Origin: Coniella vitis
Taxonomy: Eukaryota; Ascomycota; Sordariomycetes; Diaporthales; Schizoparmaceae
DNA length: 64,000 nt
Assembly: GCA_011317545.1 (NCBI GenBank)
Contig: WUJK01000006.1
Span: 310,001 to 374,000 of the forward strand
Reading direction: 5' to 3'
Part shown: positions 31,542-43,482 of the stretch, piece by piece
How the letters are laid out: every line of letters begins with the position of its first letter
How positions within the stretch are numbered: the stretch's first letter is position 1
The notes under the pieces: model-generated
Told to the model about the DNA's origin: nothing
Database searches by the model: none
Seen by the model: only the letters and a program-made list of their open reading frames with translations
Made by a program: the position numbers and the translations under genes

Positions 31542-32753
31542 TTTGATGGCGGTTCGTGTGTGTATGTTAGGTTTGTTGTACTTTCCCCCCCCCTTCTTTC
31601 TTTCTTTCTTTTCTTGAAAAAAAGAGTGAGTGGTATCGGAAAAGTTCTGGAGAGACTGGGGGAAAGGAGACCAGGGGAGGTGTGTGTGTGTGTGTGTGTA
31701 TGTTTGTCTTTGTCTTTGCTTCTTGTTCCACGCTATTGGGAGGTGCTGAATGATTCCCCATAACTTCAAACTTTTTGTTTGAGATGAGAGTTTCCCATAT
31801 ATTAAGCACAGAAAGGCCAGCAGTCATGGTCCAAAGTCATCATAAGTGGTGTGGTGACTTGTTTGTGGATGTTAACTTGGGTGTGCATAGAGGGCGATCT
31901 GACTGGCTGGGAGGGGCAGACTGGAAGGAGAAGGAGGAGGAGAGAAAGAAGACTGTCTTTCTATACTGACGCTGCAGCCCAAGTGCAGTTAGTTCAATCA
32001 CATTCTTTTATGATGTAGTGTCTCAAGCGAATTTGGGGGTCTTGATATGTCTATACGGCATGGGGTCTTCTTGTGTTGCATGGAACTCCGGCTTTCTTAG
32101 TTTCCATAGTTGATTTTATGGTGACTAGACAATTGGCAAGCATAACGTTTGTCATGGTAGTAGGAGAATGAGGCATTGATGATCAAAAGTCTTTGTGAAG
32201 CCCCAGAGTGATAGATTGCCAAGTCACTAGTGGAAGGCAATTGCAATAGATTTGGATATGTACATCTTGTGCTTGCCTGCAGGAAGAGTTCATCATGGAC
32301 GCCAGCAACATGGCTATTCCCAAGAAATTCTGCTTGAGCTTGTTGAGATAACCGCATAGCTTGCCAGCCTGGCATTAGCCTTCAACCTCCTTATTCGGTC
32401 AGCGTATAATCGAGTTTAACTTGTTGAAAAGGATACATACACACACCTTGTCTCCAAGTCTTGCGGATATAGAATTTGTATTAGGGCAATGGTCTTCATT
32501 TCATAGTCTAGAAAGGAATTACAACCCCAAAAACACTGTTATAGATGAACATAAATAATAAAATATATATCGTTCGTCTTCTAAATCCTATAACCCGAAA
32601 CGGTGTGGCCCTATCCACACCAGCAGAGAGAACATATATGCATATCTGCAGCAGCTTTTTGGGCCCTCCTCACCAACTCCTCAAACGCCTCGAATGATGC
32701 AGTAAGTGAGAGACAATGTTTAGAAAAAAATACAGAAGGAAAGACCATGCTGT
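31542..32753. other. Intergenic DNA with simple repeats
   Basis: About 1.2 kb. Contains a C9 run (31585-31593) and a TG dinucleotide repeat (31681-31699). No supported exon. The upstream ORF extension of the orphan gene is low complexity. Confidence 0.5.
31681..31699 (+). repeat. (TG)n microsatellite
   Basis: About nine TG units upstream of the orphan gene. Confidence 0.85.
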
Positions 32754-34011
32754 CTAGGCTTCAAGAGCCGACTTGGCCTTGGCCTTTGCGCCCCGCAGCT
32801 TGGACTTGCGCTCGGCGATTTGCTTGTCGAGCTTGTCGTCGTTGCTGGCGGGCAGGTCCTTCTTCGCCTTCTTCGCCTTTGGTTCTCCTGCCTCTTCGTC
32901 CTCCTCGCCATCAACCGTCTTGCGCTTCTTGCCAATGTTGGCCTGCTCCTTCTTGGCCTCGATCGCCTTGGCCCTTTCGGAGCCCTTGGCGATAACGTCT
33001 GTCTCGGCGTCCACCCACAGCTCGCCGTCTTGGTAGATGGGCAGCGCCACCGTCTGTGGGCCCTTGACAAAAATGGCGCGGATGCCGTTCTTCTTCTTGG
33101 GAACGTACTTGTTGGCAATCTCGTTGGCCACCGTGACAATGTTCGCCGAAATGGCCTTGGCGTCCTGGCCAGCTAGGCCCACCTTGATGGCGGTGTTGGT
33201 GGAGGGCGACAAGTGCACGAGCGCGCAGCCAAGCGCCTTTTCAATCTCGGCGGCCACCTCTCCTACGGGCCGGCAGTTGACGTCGTCGGCATCGCGCTTG
33301 GCCTTCTTGCCGTTCTCATCACGTGCGGCCTTCTTCGCAAAGACAACGGGTATGGGCCGCTTGGCAGTCGACTTGTAGAAGCTCTTGCCGAGGGCCTTGG
33401 GCAGGCGGTTGATGATGCGGTCGTCGGCCAAAAAGATGTCGTGCTCGGCGGCGAGCTTGCGCTGGGCCTCGTACTGCTTGAACTTGGCCGTCAGGTGCTT
33501 GAGGTCGATGACGCGCGTTATGCGCTTGCGCAGGGAGTCGGGGAAGGCGTCGTCGGCGACGAGGTTCTTGTAGTGGCGCTGGGGATCCGCGACGATGAGG
33601 CAGATGGTGGACTCGTCGCTTTCGCCGCGCTGGATGGGGTGTGGCAGCGCGATCTTGGCTGGCTGCAGCCTCTTGGAGTCGTGGATGTGGCGCTTGGTCG
33701 TGATGGTCAGCCAGATGGGCGTCTCGGCGAGCGAGAGGACCTGGTCGTCCTCGTTGTCGTCGGCTACGTCAAGAATGTTCTTCTTGGTTGCGTTGGCGGC
33801 GGTCTCGGCGGCGGTCTTCTTGATGTGTGCCAAGAGAGCCTTGGAGGCCTTGAGCGCCTGGTGGGAGGAGAGGTGTTGTTAGTGATTGGGTCTTTTGCCC
33901 TGACGGATGTACTAGCGGGAAGTGAGGCATGGGGGAAATATATACCTGGTCGGGATCGACCTCGAATTGAGGCGTCTTGTCCTGCTTGACGATAGTTTTG
34001 GAAGGAGCCAT
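32754..34011 (-). CDS. Ribosomal L1-domain protein of ribosome biogenesis (Utp30/Cic1, RSL1D1-like)
   Basis: Two exons, 34011-33946 and 33857-32754 (donor GTATAT, acceptor ACCAG, phase 0), 389 aa. A ribosomal L1-like fold occupies about residues 50-300: WLTITTKRHIHDSKRLQPAKIALPHP, CLIVADPQRHYKNLV, FLADDRIINRLPKALGKSFY, PVVFAKK, LSPSTNTAIKVGLAG, IRAIFVKGPQTVALPIYQ. A Lys/Glu-rich C-terminal tail (GKKRKTVDGEEDEEAGEPKAKKAKK) is typical of the Cic1/Utp30 group and absent from the true ribosomal protein L1. Yeast Utp30 and Cic1 act in the nucleolus in small- and large-subunit maturation; I cannot decide which of the two this is. Confidence 0.88.
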
Positions 34012-34493
34012 GGTGACGGTTTGCTGGTGGACGAAGAGAGCAAAGGAGAGGCGTTGACTTTTGCGGTTGGAGCGCAGGCGGTACACAGCAAGTAGCAAAT
34101 GGCTGAGGTGAAGTTTCCAAAGGCGCAAGGGTCGTTCTCGAAATTTTTCTTATCTTATCACTAACCATGATCTCCCCGGGGGGGGGGCTGTACTGCGGGC
34201 CAGCAGGGATTGTCTCAGTGGCTTTCGCTGGCTCCCACCTGTCCCGGACTCCAGGCCCTCAGCAGCCCCGGAAGCGCAAGATGGCCCTGGCCGGTGATGG
34301 CCAAGCAATGGATATGCCAACATTCGGGGCAAATGTTTTTTTTTTTGGGGGGGGGGGGGCTATCCTGAGTCTATTATATATTTTGCCATCCAAGTCTAAA
34401 AGTTGATTCTATATCTAGACCTTGCCAAACATCTTGGAACCCAGATTCTAAACCAGAAAGGAAAAGAAATGGGAAAGATTCGCCTTGACGCTT
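34012..34493. other. Intergenic DNA with G-runs
   Basis: About 480 bases, upstream of the L1-domain gene and downstream of the HAD gene. Holds G10 (34188-34197) and an adjacent T11-G13 tract (34336-34359). No exon. Confidence 0.5.
34336..34359 (+). repeat. T11-G13 homopolymer pair
   Basis: Eleven T followed by thirteen G in intergenic DNA. Error-prone to sequence. Confidence 0.85.
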
Positions 34494-35359
34494 TCACTTG
34501 GCAACCTCCTGCACGCTGACCTTTCCAGAGACGACGTCCTTAACGACGGCGAGGATGTCTGAAAAGTCCTTGAAAGTCGTGAACGGTACGTTCTCCTTCT
34601 CGCAGTACGTGACGAGGTCCTTGCCGGCCTTTGCAAACATCAGATCCGTCTCCTTGGCTGCTGAAAGGTCCGACACGCCGTCACCCGCGTAGAACAGGTA
34701 CGGTCTCTGGTCCGCTGGTAGTTGCGAGTATTTGCGGATCTCAAGGGACTTGTCGTGTCCAAATCCGCTGTTATTTTTATTAAAAAAAGAGAGGTTGCCA
34801 CATCAGCGCTTTCATTCTTCAAAGTGTACTAGTTTCGACGGTAGATGCAAAACACGCAGCGCACTTACCTGTCATCGTGGTAGACAATCTGCCACCCCCT
34901 CTCGTCATTGATGTCCTTGCCTTCTCTAGCTTTCACGTTGTTGCTCACAATCTGCAAGTCCTTTGCGTCCTCCTCGCCCAGCAGGTGGCTCAGCAACGCG
35001 CGGATAATGGGCTCCATGCCGCCGCTCAGAACGACAATGGGGATGTTGTTTTGCTTGGCGTAGGCATAGAACTCCTTAAAGTACGGGTCGAGCTGGATGT
35101 TCTTGAGCAGCAGCTCGATGCACTGGTCGTAGGGCGTGCTGATGCTCTCCATCATATCAAAGAAGGAATCACGAAAGTCGCGGCGCCCGTGCAGCACATC
35201 CTCGTTGCCCTTCTTGCGCAGCTCGGTGCCAAAGCCAATGTTGTCCGTCATGAAGTCATTGCTGTCCTGCAGCGTGATGGTGCCGTCAAAATCGGTGAAG
35301 AAGATGTGCTTGGGACTGGTCCGGAGCGCTGGCAGCGCTGTGGGTGCGGAGGATCCCAT
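34494..35359 (-). CDS. HAD-superfamily phosphatase (phosphoserine phosphatase-like, Pyp1/YNL010W type)
   Basis: Two exons, 35359-34869 and 34767-34494 (donor GTAAGT, phase 2), 254 aa. HAD motif I FFTDFDGTI (Asp23 nucleophile, Asp25 acid/base), motif II in VVLSGGMEP (about residues 105-113), a Lys after the intron in FGHDKSLEIR, and motif III YAGDGVSDLSAA. The cap has IELLLKNIQLDPYFKEFY. The sequence fits the fungal group containing yeast YNL010W/Pyp1, a small-molecule phosphatase; true substrate is unknown. Upstream frame extension to 35521 is hydrophobic low-complexity and I reject it. Confidence 0.85.
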
Positions 35360-36020
35360 CTTGAGCGTGATATTGCTGCGATTGCTATTGAGGGTGAAGT
35401 TGCACGCAAGAAGGTAAAGCAGGAAAAAAAAAAAAAAAAGACAGAAGAGGGTGCAGGAGCAGGAAAAAAGACTATACAATAAGAATGCAAGATTGACACA
35501 CACACGCGGAGCCAGATGCAAAGAAAGTTGGCAACAATGTCGTAGTGCTACAGTTAGCGGCGCTCCGAGCGGGTCCCAAAATGCAAGGCCCCGGAAAGCC
35601 GGGCTCGGCTTCTGTACCGCTGTCGTTCAGGGCCTGCGGTTCTTCAAAATCGCGCAATTACTCGGCGCTGATTGGGGCCTTTCAGCGGAGGCCGGGCCGC
35701 CGATTTCAGGGGTCCTGGTGCTGCCACACACCCGCCATCGGAGCCCATCAGATCAGATCGACATGTTGAAACATTCATCCTCTGCGTTTCTTCTTTTCCA
35801 ACCGCCTGCGACAGCAGCATTTCTGGTGAATTCTTATGGCCCAATCTTGCATTGCTACCTCACGAAGAACTTGACAGACCTATTTGATCTATAGCTGCCC
35901 GTCTACAACCTTGAGACACGCTGAATATGTCAAAACACTTCTCCAAGTCATCCTGCGGATTCCGCCATACTCGAGCTCTCTCGGCCACCATGAATTTTGG
36001 ATTTCACTAACATCCAATCC
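35360..36020. other. Intergenic DNA
   Basis: About 660 bases, with an A-rich run at 35421-35439 close to the HAD start. No gene supported. Confidence 0.4.
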
Positions 36021-36646
36021 CTATGCACCATATGTCCCACATGAGACGTGTGGCTCATGATCTGTGCCAGAGTTACAACAGATACTCCCGTCTGTCCAGT
36101 TGACTCCAATGATGTTGTCTGTCCCGTGCAAGACATTGTCAGCCTTCCATAAACCACCACGACAAAGTTCGCATTACGAGAAGCGGCAAAGAGAAGTTTG
36201 ACTGGGTTGCGAATTGACTTACTCAAATCAATAGATGTACTGACATTCCCTCCACATGTACACGCAAAATAGTACGCGTTGGTCCCAGAGCACTCCCGAC
36301 AGCTGGCCGTATACCCACCACTATACCACGCCCGTCATCCACACTGTAATATTCTAAAATGATGATATCCACAACGGTATAGAGAGGTCAAAAGAATGTG
36401 TGGTGTGGCTTACCCCTGATCACTCACGAGCTGCCGCCCATCAAACGATAGGCAATTGTCAAGGCTGAGGAACGACTCGGGCGGGAAGGGCTGGTCGGTG
36501 AGGTTGAAGGCGCAGTCGGAGCCCGTCACCGCTGTATAGTCCTCGTTGTAGCCTGTCTCTTTGCAGTCGTGTGCAAAGTTGGAAAATTTCTGGGCGTGCG
36601 TGATGGTGGTCAAGAGCGCGGCTGCGAGGCAAGTAAGGGTCTTCAT
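36021..36646 (-). CDS. Secreted cyanovirin-N homology (CVNH) lectin-like protein
   Basis: Three exons on the minus strand: 36646-36414, 36320-36223, 36118-36021, 142 aa. The start at 36646 gives the signal peptide MKTLTCLAAALLTTITHA; an upstream in-frame Met (36685) would add an Asn-rich leader. The CVNH hallmarks are YTASCRECSGTNAYYFACTC, then STSIDLNNIIGVNWTDGSI, which matches the family's Ser-Ile-Asp-Leu-Asn...Ile-Gly...Asp-Gly pattern across the second splice junction. Donors are GTAAGC and GTAAGT; the last acceptor (GGGACAG) was chosen because it restores this motif. Eight or more cysteines suggest disulfides. CVNH proteins bind mannose-type glycans; this one is likely extracellular, but binding is not shown. 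Confidence 0.8.
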
Positions 36647-37416
36647 GGCACTGGCGCTGATGTTGTTGTTGTTGTTTTGGCGCATAGACTCGATGGTCGT
36701 TGCTGTGTGTCCCTATCTGGAAGGCGGTTTTATGGAAGATTTATTTCTTTGCCATAATCTTGGGCCCTGGTTTCTGAGTAGAGGAAGAGGTTGTAGAAAA
36801 TGTCCTGAGCTAGGCTTGAGCCCAAATATCTTGAATAGTCGTGAGTTCTATCTGCACAAAACCAAAAACTTGGTGTGGGCGATTTGCGCTTTATTAGCTC
36901 AGTTTTGCGTGGCTGCCACGGCAGAAGTGTAACGACACGGATGACTGGAAGGAAGTGTTTTCTCGCTGACAAGTGTAACAGGTGTCCCGCGAGACGGCTT
37001 TGCATTCAAAAGGTTGAGGTGTGTCACAATCCTTGCTTGTATCATGATCCATCGGTCATCTCGTAGTCACAATCAGCGCGTCGAGACATCACCAAGATGA
37101 GGGGAATGAGCGACTCCGTCAGTATACTGCACGCTGAACAGATTTTGCAAACTTGGCTGTTTCTAGAGAAGCCATAAATCTGACCTCTAATATGGGTATC
37201 ATTGGTGCCAATCTCGAGAACTCCACATTGCGAGCCTCAACGCTACGATTTCTTGCCATTCCATCGTTCCCCTTTCGTTGGTCAACAACATCTATAACAC
37301 CAGTGGTAAAAGAACACGTGAGAAGTGAAAGCAAGGAGACTAAACAAGAAGAAAAAAGAAGAAAGAAAAAAGAAATCCCAGCTCGCATGCGCCAACTCAA
37401 TAGCGCGCGAGTAGTA
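36647..37416. other. Intergenic DNA
   Basis: About 770 bases between two minus-strand genes; the antisense ORF 37153-37650 overlaps the glucanase gene. Nothing supported. Confidence 0.4.
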
Positions 37417-39505
37417 TCAAGTACAATCAGAAGAACAAGCCGCATCAGGACAATATCCAAGCTGGCAAGTAAATGCGCAGAGGTCGTCGTACAACCCCGC
37501 GTCGTCCTCACCCGCAATTGCACAACCCGTTGTGTTCGTGCCAGCCATGTACGTGACTGCCGTGCCCGTAGACGTGCAAGTGCAGGCATCCGTGGGACAA
37601 TAGCCTGCAGCGCAGGCAAAAGTGCAGAGACCGAGCAGGTTCTGGGATAGGCCCGCGGCTACGGTGCCAGAGTTGCAATTAGACGTTGTGGACGCTGTCG
37701 AGGAGGCTGCAGGGGCAGAACTCTGTGCTGGTGAGGGAGAGGAAGCTGCTGTGGGTGAGGACGATGAGACCTGTGGCGTTGAAGCAGAGACTTGTGTCTG
37801 CGAAGGGTAGGACGAGCGGGTGGTGGCGGCTTGGGAGATGACTGTGGAGGTTGGTTGGCTTGCGCCAGTAACACTTGCAACACCACTTTCGGTTGTCGAT
37901 GCTACAACTGCAGTTGCAACGCCCAGAGACGGAGTCGCCGAACACGTTGTCACTGATAGGCCGCTCAAGAATGAGACGAGTCCGTCGGGCCCCAAGGCAG
38001 CCGGTTCTCCAGCGGGCAGTGTGCCAACATAGGTGTTGAAGTTGTAAATTCCACAGATGCCTGGATGTTCGCGTCAAGTCAGTTTGCATACATGAGCATT
38101 GCGTTGGTTGATAGAACCTATATGAGGCTCTCACAAGGCACTTACAGGTGTCCTGGACATCCTTCAAACTCGTTCCGCTTAAGACAGTCTCCGAATTGCG
38201 AACCAACAAAAAGCTCTGCTGTCCAACTCCCATGGATACTTTGAAGGCGTTCGCTCCTGCCGACGCATCAAAGCTCGTGGTGGTGTTGCCAGAAGTCACG
38301 CTCAGGGTTCCAGCCTCTGTCAAGAGCGTGACAACAAAGACAGCATCCTCGAGATCCTCGTAGCCGTTGGGTCTGCCGTGAAAGTAATTGCCGCTGCTGT
38401 TGTCCGCCGCGCCCATAGTATTGTCTGTCGAGTCGCAGTCTGCAGTGCTCAGTGTGGGCCGGTACCAGTAGATGACCTGATCCTCGGTAATATACGAGTC
38501 CACAGAGGTCGCTCCCGCCTTGAAGGCTGCGATAAAGGGCTTGGCTAGGTCACGGAATCCATCGTGAGGCATGTCGTTGACCCACTTGGACGCACCATCG
38601 TCATTGTGCAGAGACGACAGAGGGCCAATGTAGTGGCTCTCGCCATAGTCATTCCATGTAATCACTTCGACAAATTCTGGGCTTGTGGCGAGAACCTCAG
38701 TCCATCGGTTGAACCACAGAAAATCGCTTGGAAAAACAAAGTTCTTGGAGTATGAGACTTCAGGGCCGTAGTGTGTGCTGAACCAGGGCGACACGGGCGC
38801 AATGTAAGAGAGCGAATCTAGCCAAGACTTGTACGTGTCGTCGCCGTCGAGGACGGTGATGTTGGTCCCGCCTGCCACCGGTGCTTTATTGTCTCCGTTG
38901 TTATTCCATCCCATCCAATTCAAGGCACCCTCGACCACAGAGCTTGGGTCTGATGTCTCGGTCGGATGGAAATTGGGCGCAAGAAACATGTCAACCTCAG
39001 CTGCGCTTCTGACGGCAGCGACATCAAGTCCGTCGCCCGCAAAAGAAGAGACAAAGATCTTGCCATCGACCACCAGCTGTGCCGCCTCTGCGCCGAACTT
39101 GGCAATCATTTGGCCGATTTCTGCTGCGTCGGTCGTTGTGTCCCACCAGTTGAAGTCGAACGAGATGAACACCGACATGTTGTTGTTGGCCGCCGATTCG
39201 TACGCATACCCAAGCTGCGTTTCCGTGAAGTCGTCGGTGCCGATGTTGAGGGCAAAAGCGTCAATCCCCATGTCTTTGGCGAGCTGCATGTCCGAGTCCC
39301 AGTCTGCCGCGCTTGTCCGGTCGGAAACGATACCGACCATGAAGTGGCAAAAGACAAGCTTGCCTGACGACGTCGACGTCGTAGCATTTTGCCGCCGCTC
39401 AAGGAGTGAAGCACCAGGCGATCCAGCGTCTGAGTGCTGCGTCGGTGCACCCAGAGCCAGTCTGGCTGCGAGCAGCAGTTGTAAAAAGGAACGGAAGCCA
39501 GCCAT
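37417..39505 (-). CDS. Secreted GH71 alpha-1,3-glucanase (mutanase-type) with C-terminal Cys-rich module
   Basis: Two exons, 39505-38146 and 38060-37417 (donor GTAAGT, acceptor CCAG, phase 1), 667 aa. Signal peptide MAGFRSFLQLLLAARLALGA, then LLERRQ, a Kex2-like processing site. The GH71 catalytic domain runs over about residues 45-460: VFCHFMVGIVSDRT, DMGIDAFALNIGTDDFTE, SFDFNWWDTTT, FVSSFAGDGLD, and the conserved ITWNDYGESHYIGP. A Ser/Thr-rich linker follows. The C-terminus repeats GLCTFACAAGYCP and LCAFTCQLGYCPDAAC, matching the alpha-1,3-glucan-binding (CBM24-like) Cys modules of fungal mutanases. Activity on cell-wall alpha-1,3-glucan is the expected role (own wall remodelling or attack on other fungi). 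Confidence 0.93.
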
Positions 39506-41216
39506 GTTGGCGTGGTGGTCAAGTGACGAAGGTCAAAAGTCAAAACAAAACAGTTGTGGACGAGAAAGGAAGGAAACGTCGTATATCGCGCATGTTGACC
39601 ACTTCATATTCAGCCGTGGAAGGACCCAGGGGCCAGACCGTGGACGACCTCATGTCTTTTTCTTCTTGCAAGTTAACAAGGTCAAAGCAAAGCAAAAGTA
39701 ACTGTGTGGGCGTGCAGTTGCGCGTCGTCAGGGTCATGGAGGCTGAAGAGGACCGTGGTGTAAGTGCGCCCATTCAGGCTGAAGACCCACCTAGGCTGCC
39801 AGCCAATGGAGGCGCCCAACACACAAAGGATATGTCGACTTGAAACACAAACATCCCAGTGGTGGACCAACGACGCAGTTGCTCCTGTGCCAGCGCGGCT
39901 AACTACTGTACGTAGTATGCGCAGTACAGGGAAAAGTAATACTATGGTACATGTGTCACATAGTATGTACAGTTGCTGTCTTATCACAAAATTTGCCTCG
40001 CTTTTTTTCCACCCCCGTCACCTTTCAACACCGACCGCCCAATAAGCTCTGAGTAACGGGAGACGGCGGCGTTCGCTCGGTCCTCTCGTCTGTTATTGCG
40101 AGAGATGATCTGAAGATATGACATGTTTATCATACCTGGGCCTGGGCAAAGCATAGAGAACATCTGCTTTGTGAAAGCGCTCTTATCGCCACGCTTCAAA
40201 GAAGAAAAAAAGGATTGGCAAACCCGCGTTAATTGCGAGATAGTCTGAACTTCGATTTACTGGCGTGCAAGTTTATTGTAAAGATATAAACCCGAAGAAG
40301 AAGATCCCTGGAGAAATTTCCCAATATGAACATCTCCCTGCGGCAGTTCGGCACATTGGCCAGGGCACAGTAAGAATGCCACCTACTGGAATTCATGTTA
40401 TCGCAACTGGATGAACAACAGGCTTTCACAAGGAAAAAGAATGTAGCAGGGATTAATATCAAAAGCGTTACATAGCATATACTCACATTGATTTCTGTTG
40501 AAAACCGGTAACTTGGCTGTACTAGCAGATGTAGGCGTTTTGATCTGACCCTCTTAAGCCGTTACCTTTGATGATATCTATCAGACACAAAATTTAATAT
40601 TGTCAGAATGCGAAATATTCACCACTGATCTTCATAGCTGTATGGTCACCCACTTTTGGGAGTCTGTTCAACCACGCAAATGCAGAGTAGCGGTCACTTC
40701 ATCTCCTTTTGACATACAGTCTGCACCTTTGTCGCCATTTGACAGGGGCGGATAGCTCGCAAGACAACTTATAAAGAAAACAGCAGATATTTTCCGGCGT
40801 TACTGTACATAAGTGGTAACGTCGCGAGCTGGCTATTGGTTGATTACTCCCAGTCGTCAAGCGACAGACGATTGCTCCTTTCCGAATGGAACCAACAAGC
40901 AAAGTGCTACTTACTTACTTCAAGTAAACTTTGATATCCTTTACTGAACCATCAAACTTAAAGCATACTATCCGTTGGGTGCTCCGGCTTTACCGGCTTT
41001 ACCCTTCATTTTCCTCCCGTTTGCCTCGCCTTGGCTCCGGATGTTAAAGCCATCCGAGATTCTGGTCTCGTAGAACCTCTCTCTATTTGACATAGGAGGT
41101 CCAAATTCGCTAATTTAAGGCACAATACACCTGCCTTTTTGGGCCATTCGGACGACGCCTTGACATTCATAGAGACCGCAAGCTTCACCTGCACATGGAG
41201 CGGAGTGCGAGCAATC
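39506..41216. other. 1.7 kb gene-free interval upstream of the glucanase and SDR genes
   Basis: Divergent upstream region for the glucanase (minus) and SDR (plus). Holds a one-mismatch copy of the recurrent motif (CACATAGTA, 39957-39965) next to ACTATGGTACATG. AT-rich at 40200-40960. No exon supported. Confidence 0.5.
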
Positions 41217-42459
41217 ATGGGAAACGTCTTCAGCCAATGCTTTTTCATTCCGGCCCCGGCCATCACTGAGAAGAATGCCCCCAACCAGAAAGACCGGGTG
41301 AGTGGAATTGAGATGCTAGCGACGTCACAGCTTGAGGAGCGTATCTCACAAAAGCTGAGTTTCGACAGGTCTTCATCATCACCGGCGGCTATGTGGGCGT
41401 CGGCTTCGAGCTCGCCAAGATCCTCTACGCGCACAACGCAACCGTGTGGGTAGCCGGACGCTCAGCAGAGAAAGCCCAGCATGCCATCAAGACGATCAAG
41501 GAGGAAAATCCCGGGAGCGAGGGTCGTCTGGAGTTCCTGCAGCTCGATCTAGCCAATCTCGCGACCATCAAACCTGCGGTGCAATCCTTCCTCGCGCAAG
41601 AGCAACGCCTGGACGTTCTTATGAACAATGCCGGAGTACGTAGTCAATTTCGCCAAAGAAGAGGTTTTGGGATCCAAGCAAAACCCTGAGCTCCTAACAC
41701 CGCGGTCCTTTGCAGGTTATGATCCCGCCCAAAGGGAGCGTCGATGCACATGGAAATGAACTCCAAATGGGAACCAATTGTCTGGGCCATTACCTGCTCT
41801 ACCAGCTCCTCAAAGATCTCCTGACCAAGACGGCGGCATCTTCTCCCACAGCAAGCGTGCGTGTCGCGTGGGCTGCCTCGTCTGCCGTTCAGATCACCGC
41901 GCCACGACCTCACGGCATCATTATCAACGACGATGGAAGTCCCCAAGAACAGAGCCAAGAAGGCAACTATGGCCAAAGCAAAGTGGGCAACGTCTTCTTT
42001 GCGCGAGAGTTTGCTAAACAGACTCCAGAGACTGGCGTTGTGCATGTGTCTTTTAACCCGGGCAACCTGCGTACAGAACTGCAGCGCCATTGGGACGGCA
42101 TCGCCCCTTGGCTGGTGGTAAGCCTTTGTGTTTTTCTGGAATTTCCCTCTATTTGCAGTATCATTGCCCACCAATACATCTGCCCATACTTGAGGGAGAG
42201 ACAATACTGACCAGACTTGTTATGGCAGGACAAACTCTTGTTGTACCCTCCCATATTCGGAGCTTATACAGAGCTCTGGGCGGTGTTGACGCCTGAGTTG
42301 ACACCCGCCAAGAGCGGAGCGTATGTGTACCCATGGGGAAGATTCGGTGATCTCCCTGCAGGTATTGAGGCTTCGATGAAAGAGGAATCGGAGGGTGGGT
42401 CAGGCGCGGCTGCTAAATGGATTGATTGGTGCAGAAGGAAGACAGAGGCGTTTGCCTGA
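41217..42459 (+). CDS. Short-chain dehydrogenase/reductase (SDR), retinol dehydrogenase-like
   Basis: Four exons: 41217-41297, 41369-41635, 41716-42117, 42229-42459; donors GTGAGT, GTACGT, GTAAGC, all phase 0, 326 aa. Classical SDR signs: VFIITGGYVGVGFELAK (TGxxxGxG, about residues 32-39), Arg after it in WVAGRSAEKA pointing to NADP, LDLANL, NNAG (113-116) split by an intron, a Ser in WAASSAVQ, and YGQSK (Tyr201, Lys205) as the catalytic Tyr/Lys. The C-terminus (SGAYVYPWGRFGDLP) is like the retinol dehydrogenase/WW-oxidoreductase-like fungal group. No signal peptide. Substrate unknown. Confidence 0.88.
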
Positions 42460-43482
42460 GATTTATGTTCCATCAAAGGGGACGACAAGGCCCCCGCAAT
42501 CTCTAAACCTCGGACCTGGTCTGTCTTTTAACTTTTGTCCCATCTCTTGGCTATATTCCCCGGCGTCCGTTATATGTTTGGTCAAGAGAACACTTGATAT
42601 CGGAAGTCTGCGCCCAACGCTTCTAGAAGGGGAATTTTGTGAAAAGCCGCCAAGCGCGATGTTCGTAATAATGAGTACTCTTGCGGTTGAGTCTTGGTAT
42701 TCAATTCAACACAGACATCAAGATGCTGTCAAAGTTGACTCGAGGTTATATGCAAGTAAACTGTACCAGGAACAAACCGCAAGGAACCATCTATCGCCCT
42801 ATGTATGAAGAAGAGCATCTATTTTGTTTTTCTTGCTTCAAATTAAACGATTGATTAAGTTATGCCTCGCACCTCGTGATAATTGCAGCTTGGTCTGATC
42901 TGCATCCGCCTGTTCAAACATGCCAAGTTTGCCTGAGACGACTGAGCGAAGCTGGATACAATCTGACACTCGTGCCAAGATAAGTTGGCCTCGCGTATCA
43001 TTTTCCCATCACCTATCACAAATCTGGAATTCTTTTCTTTGTGCTTAGACTGTCAATTGAAGGAATTCACTGTGCAAGGCTATCGCCGTTTTTCGTCTCA
43101 TGAAAACAACGGCTTGTACTAAGCCCTGTGCGGTCCAAGTCTCGATTCAAGTCTGAAAGTGGCCGCGCAAGTCGATCTTCTTCATGCGTTTGGCTCGAAC
43201 ATTCTCTAGCGAATACCTATGGAGGATTAGTGTATGATTGCAGAGACTTGAATTCATTATGAATCTTGTACTTGGTTTCCTTTGACTCCGCTAGATGGTC
43301 AATGATATATACATATACGTCTCAGCCACTGCACCCAGCAATTACAGAGGTCCTGTCTATCAATGTCACTGCTGGACGGACTTGGCCATGTTGATGCATC
43401 TCTCAACGTAGCTTTCATACTCTTCATTAATTCTTACCTGTAATATTTCCCTTTCGTCACACTCACGGCACATCATACTACA
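42460..43482. other. Intergenic DNA
   Basis: About 1 kb. 42840-43480 is AT-rich and contains no supported exon. Confidence 0.45.

Noticed and set aside
33213..33989. 258-codon plus-strand ORF
   Set aside because: Antisense to the L1-domain gene; Gly/Val/Leu bias results from GC-rich codons.
36119..36222. Other acceptors for the last CVNH exon (at about 36140)
   Set aside because: They give an immediate stop or a different frame, while the acceptor before 36118 restores the family motif.
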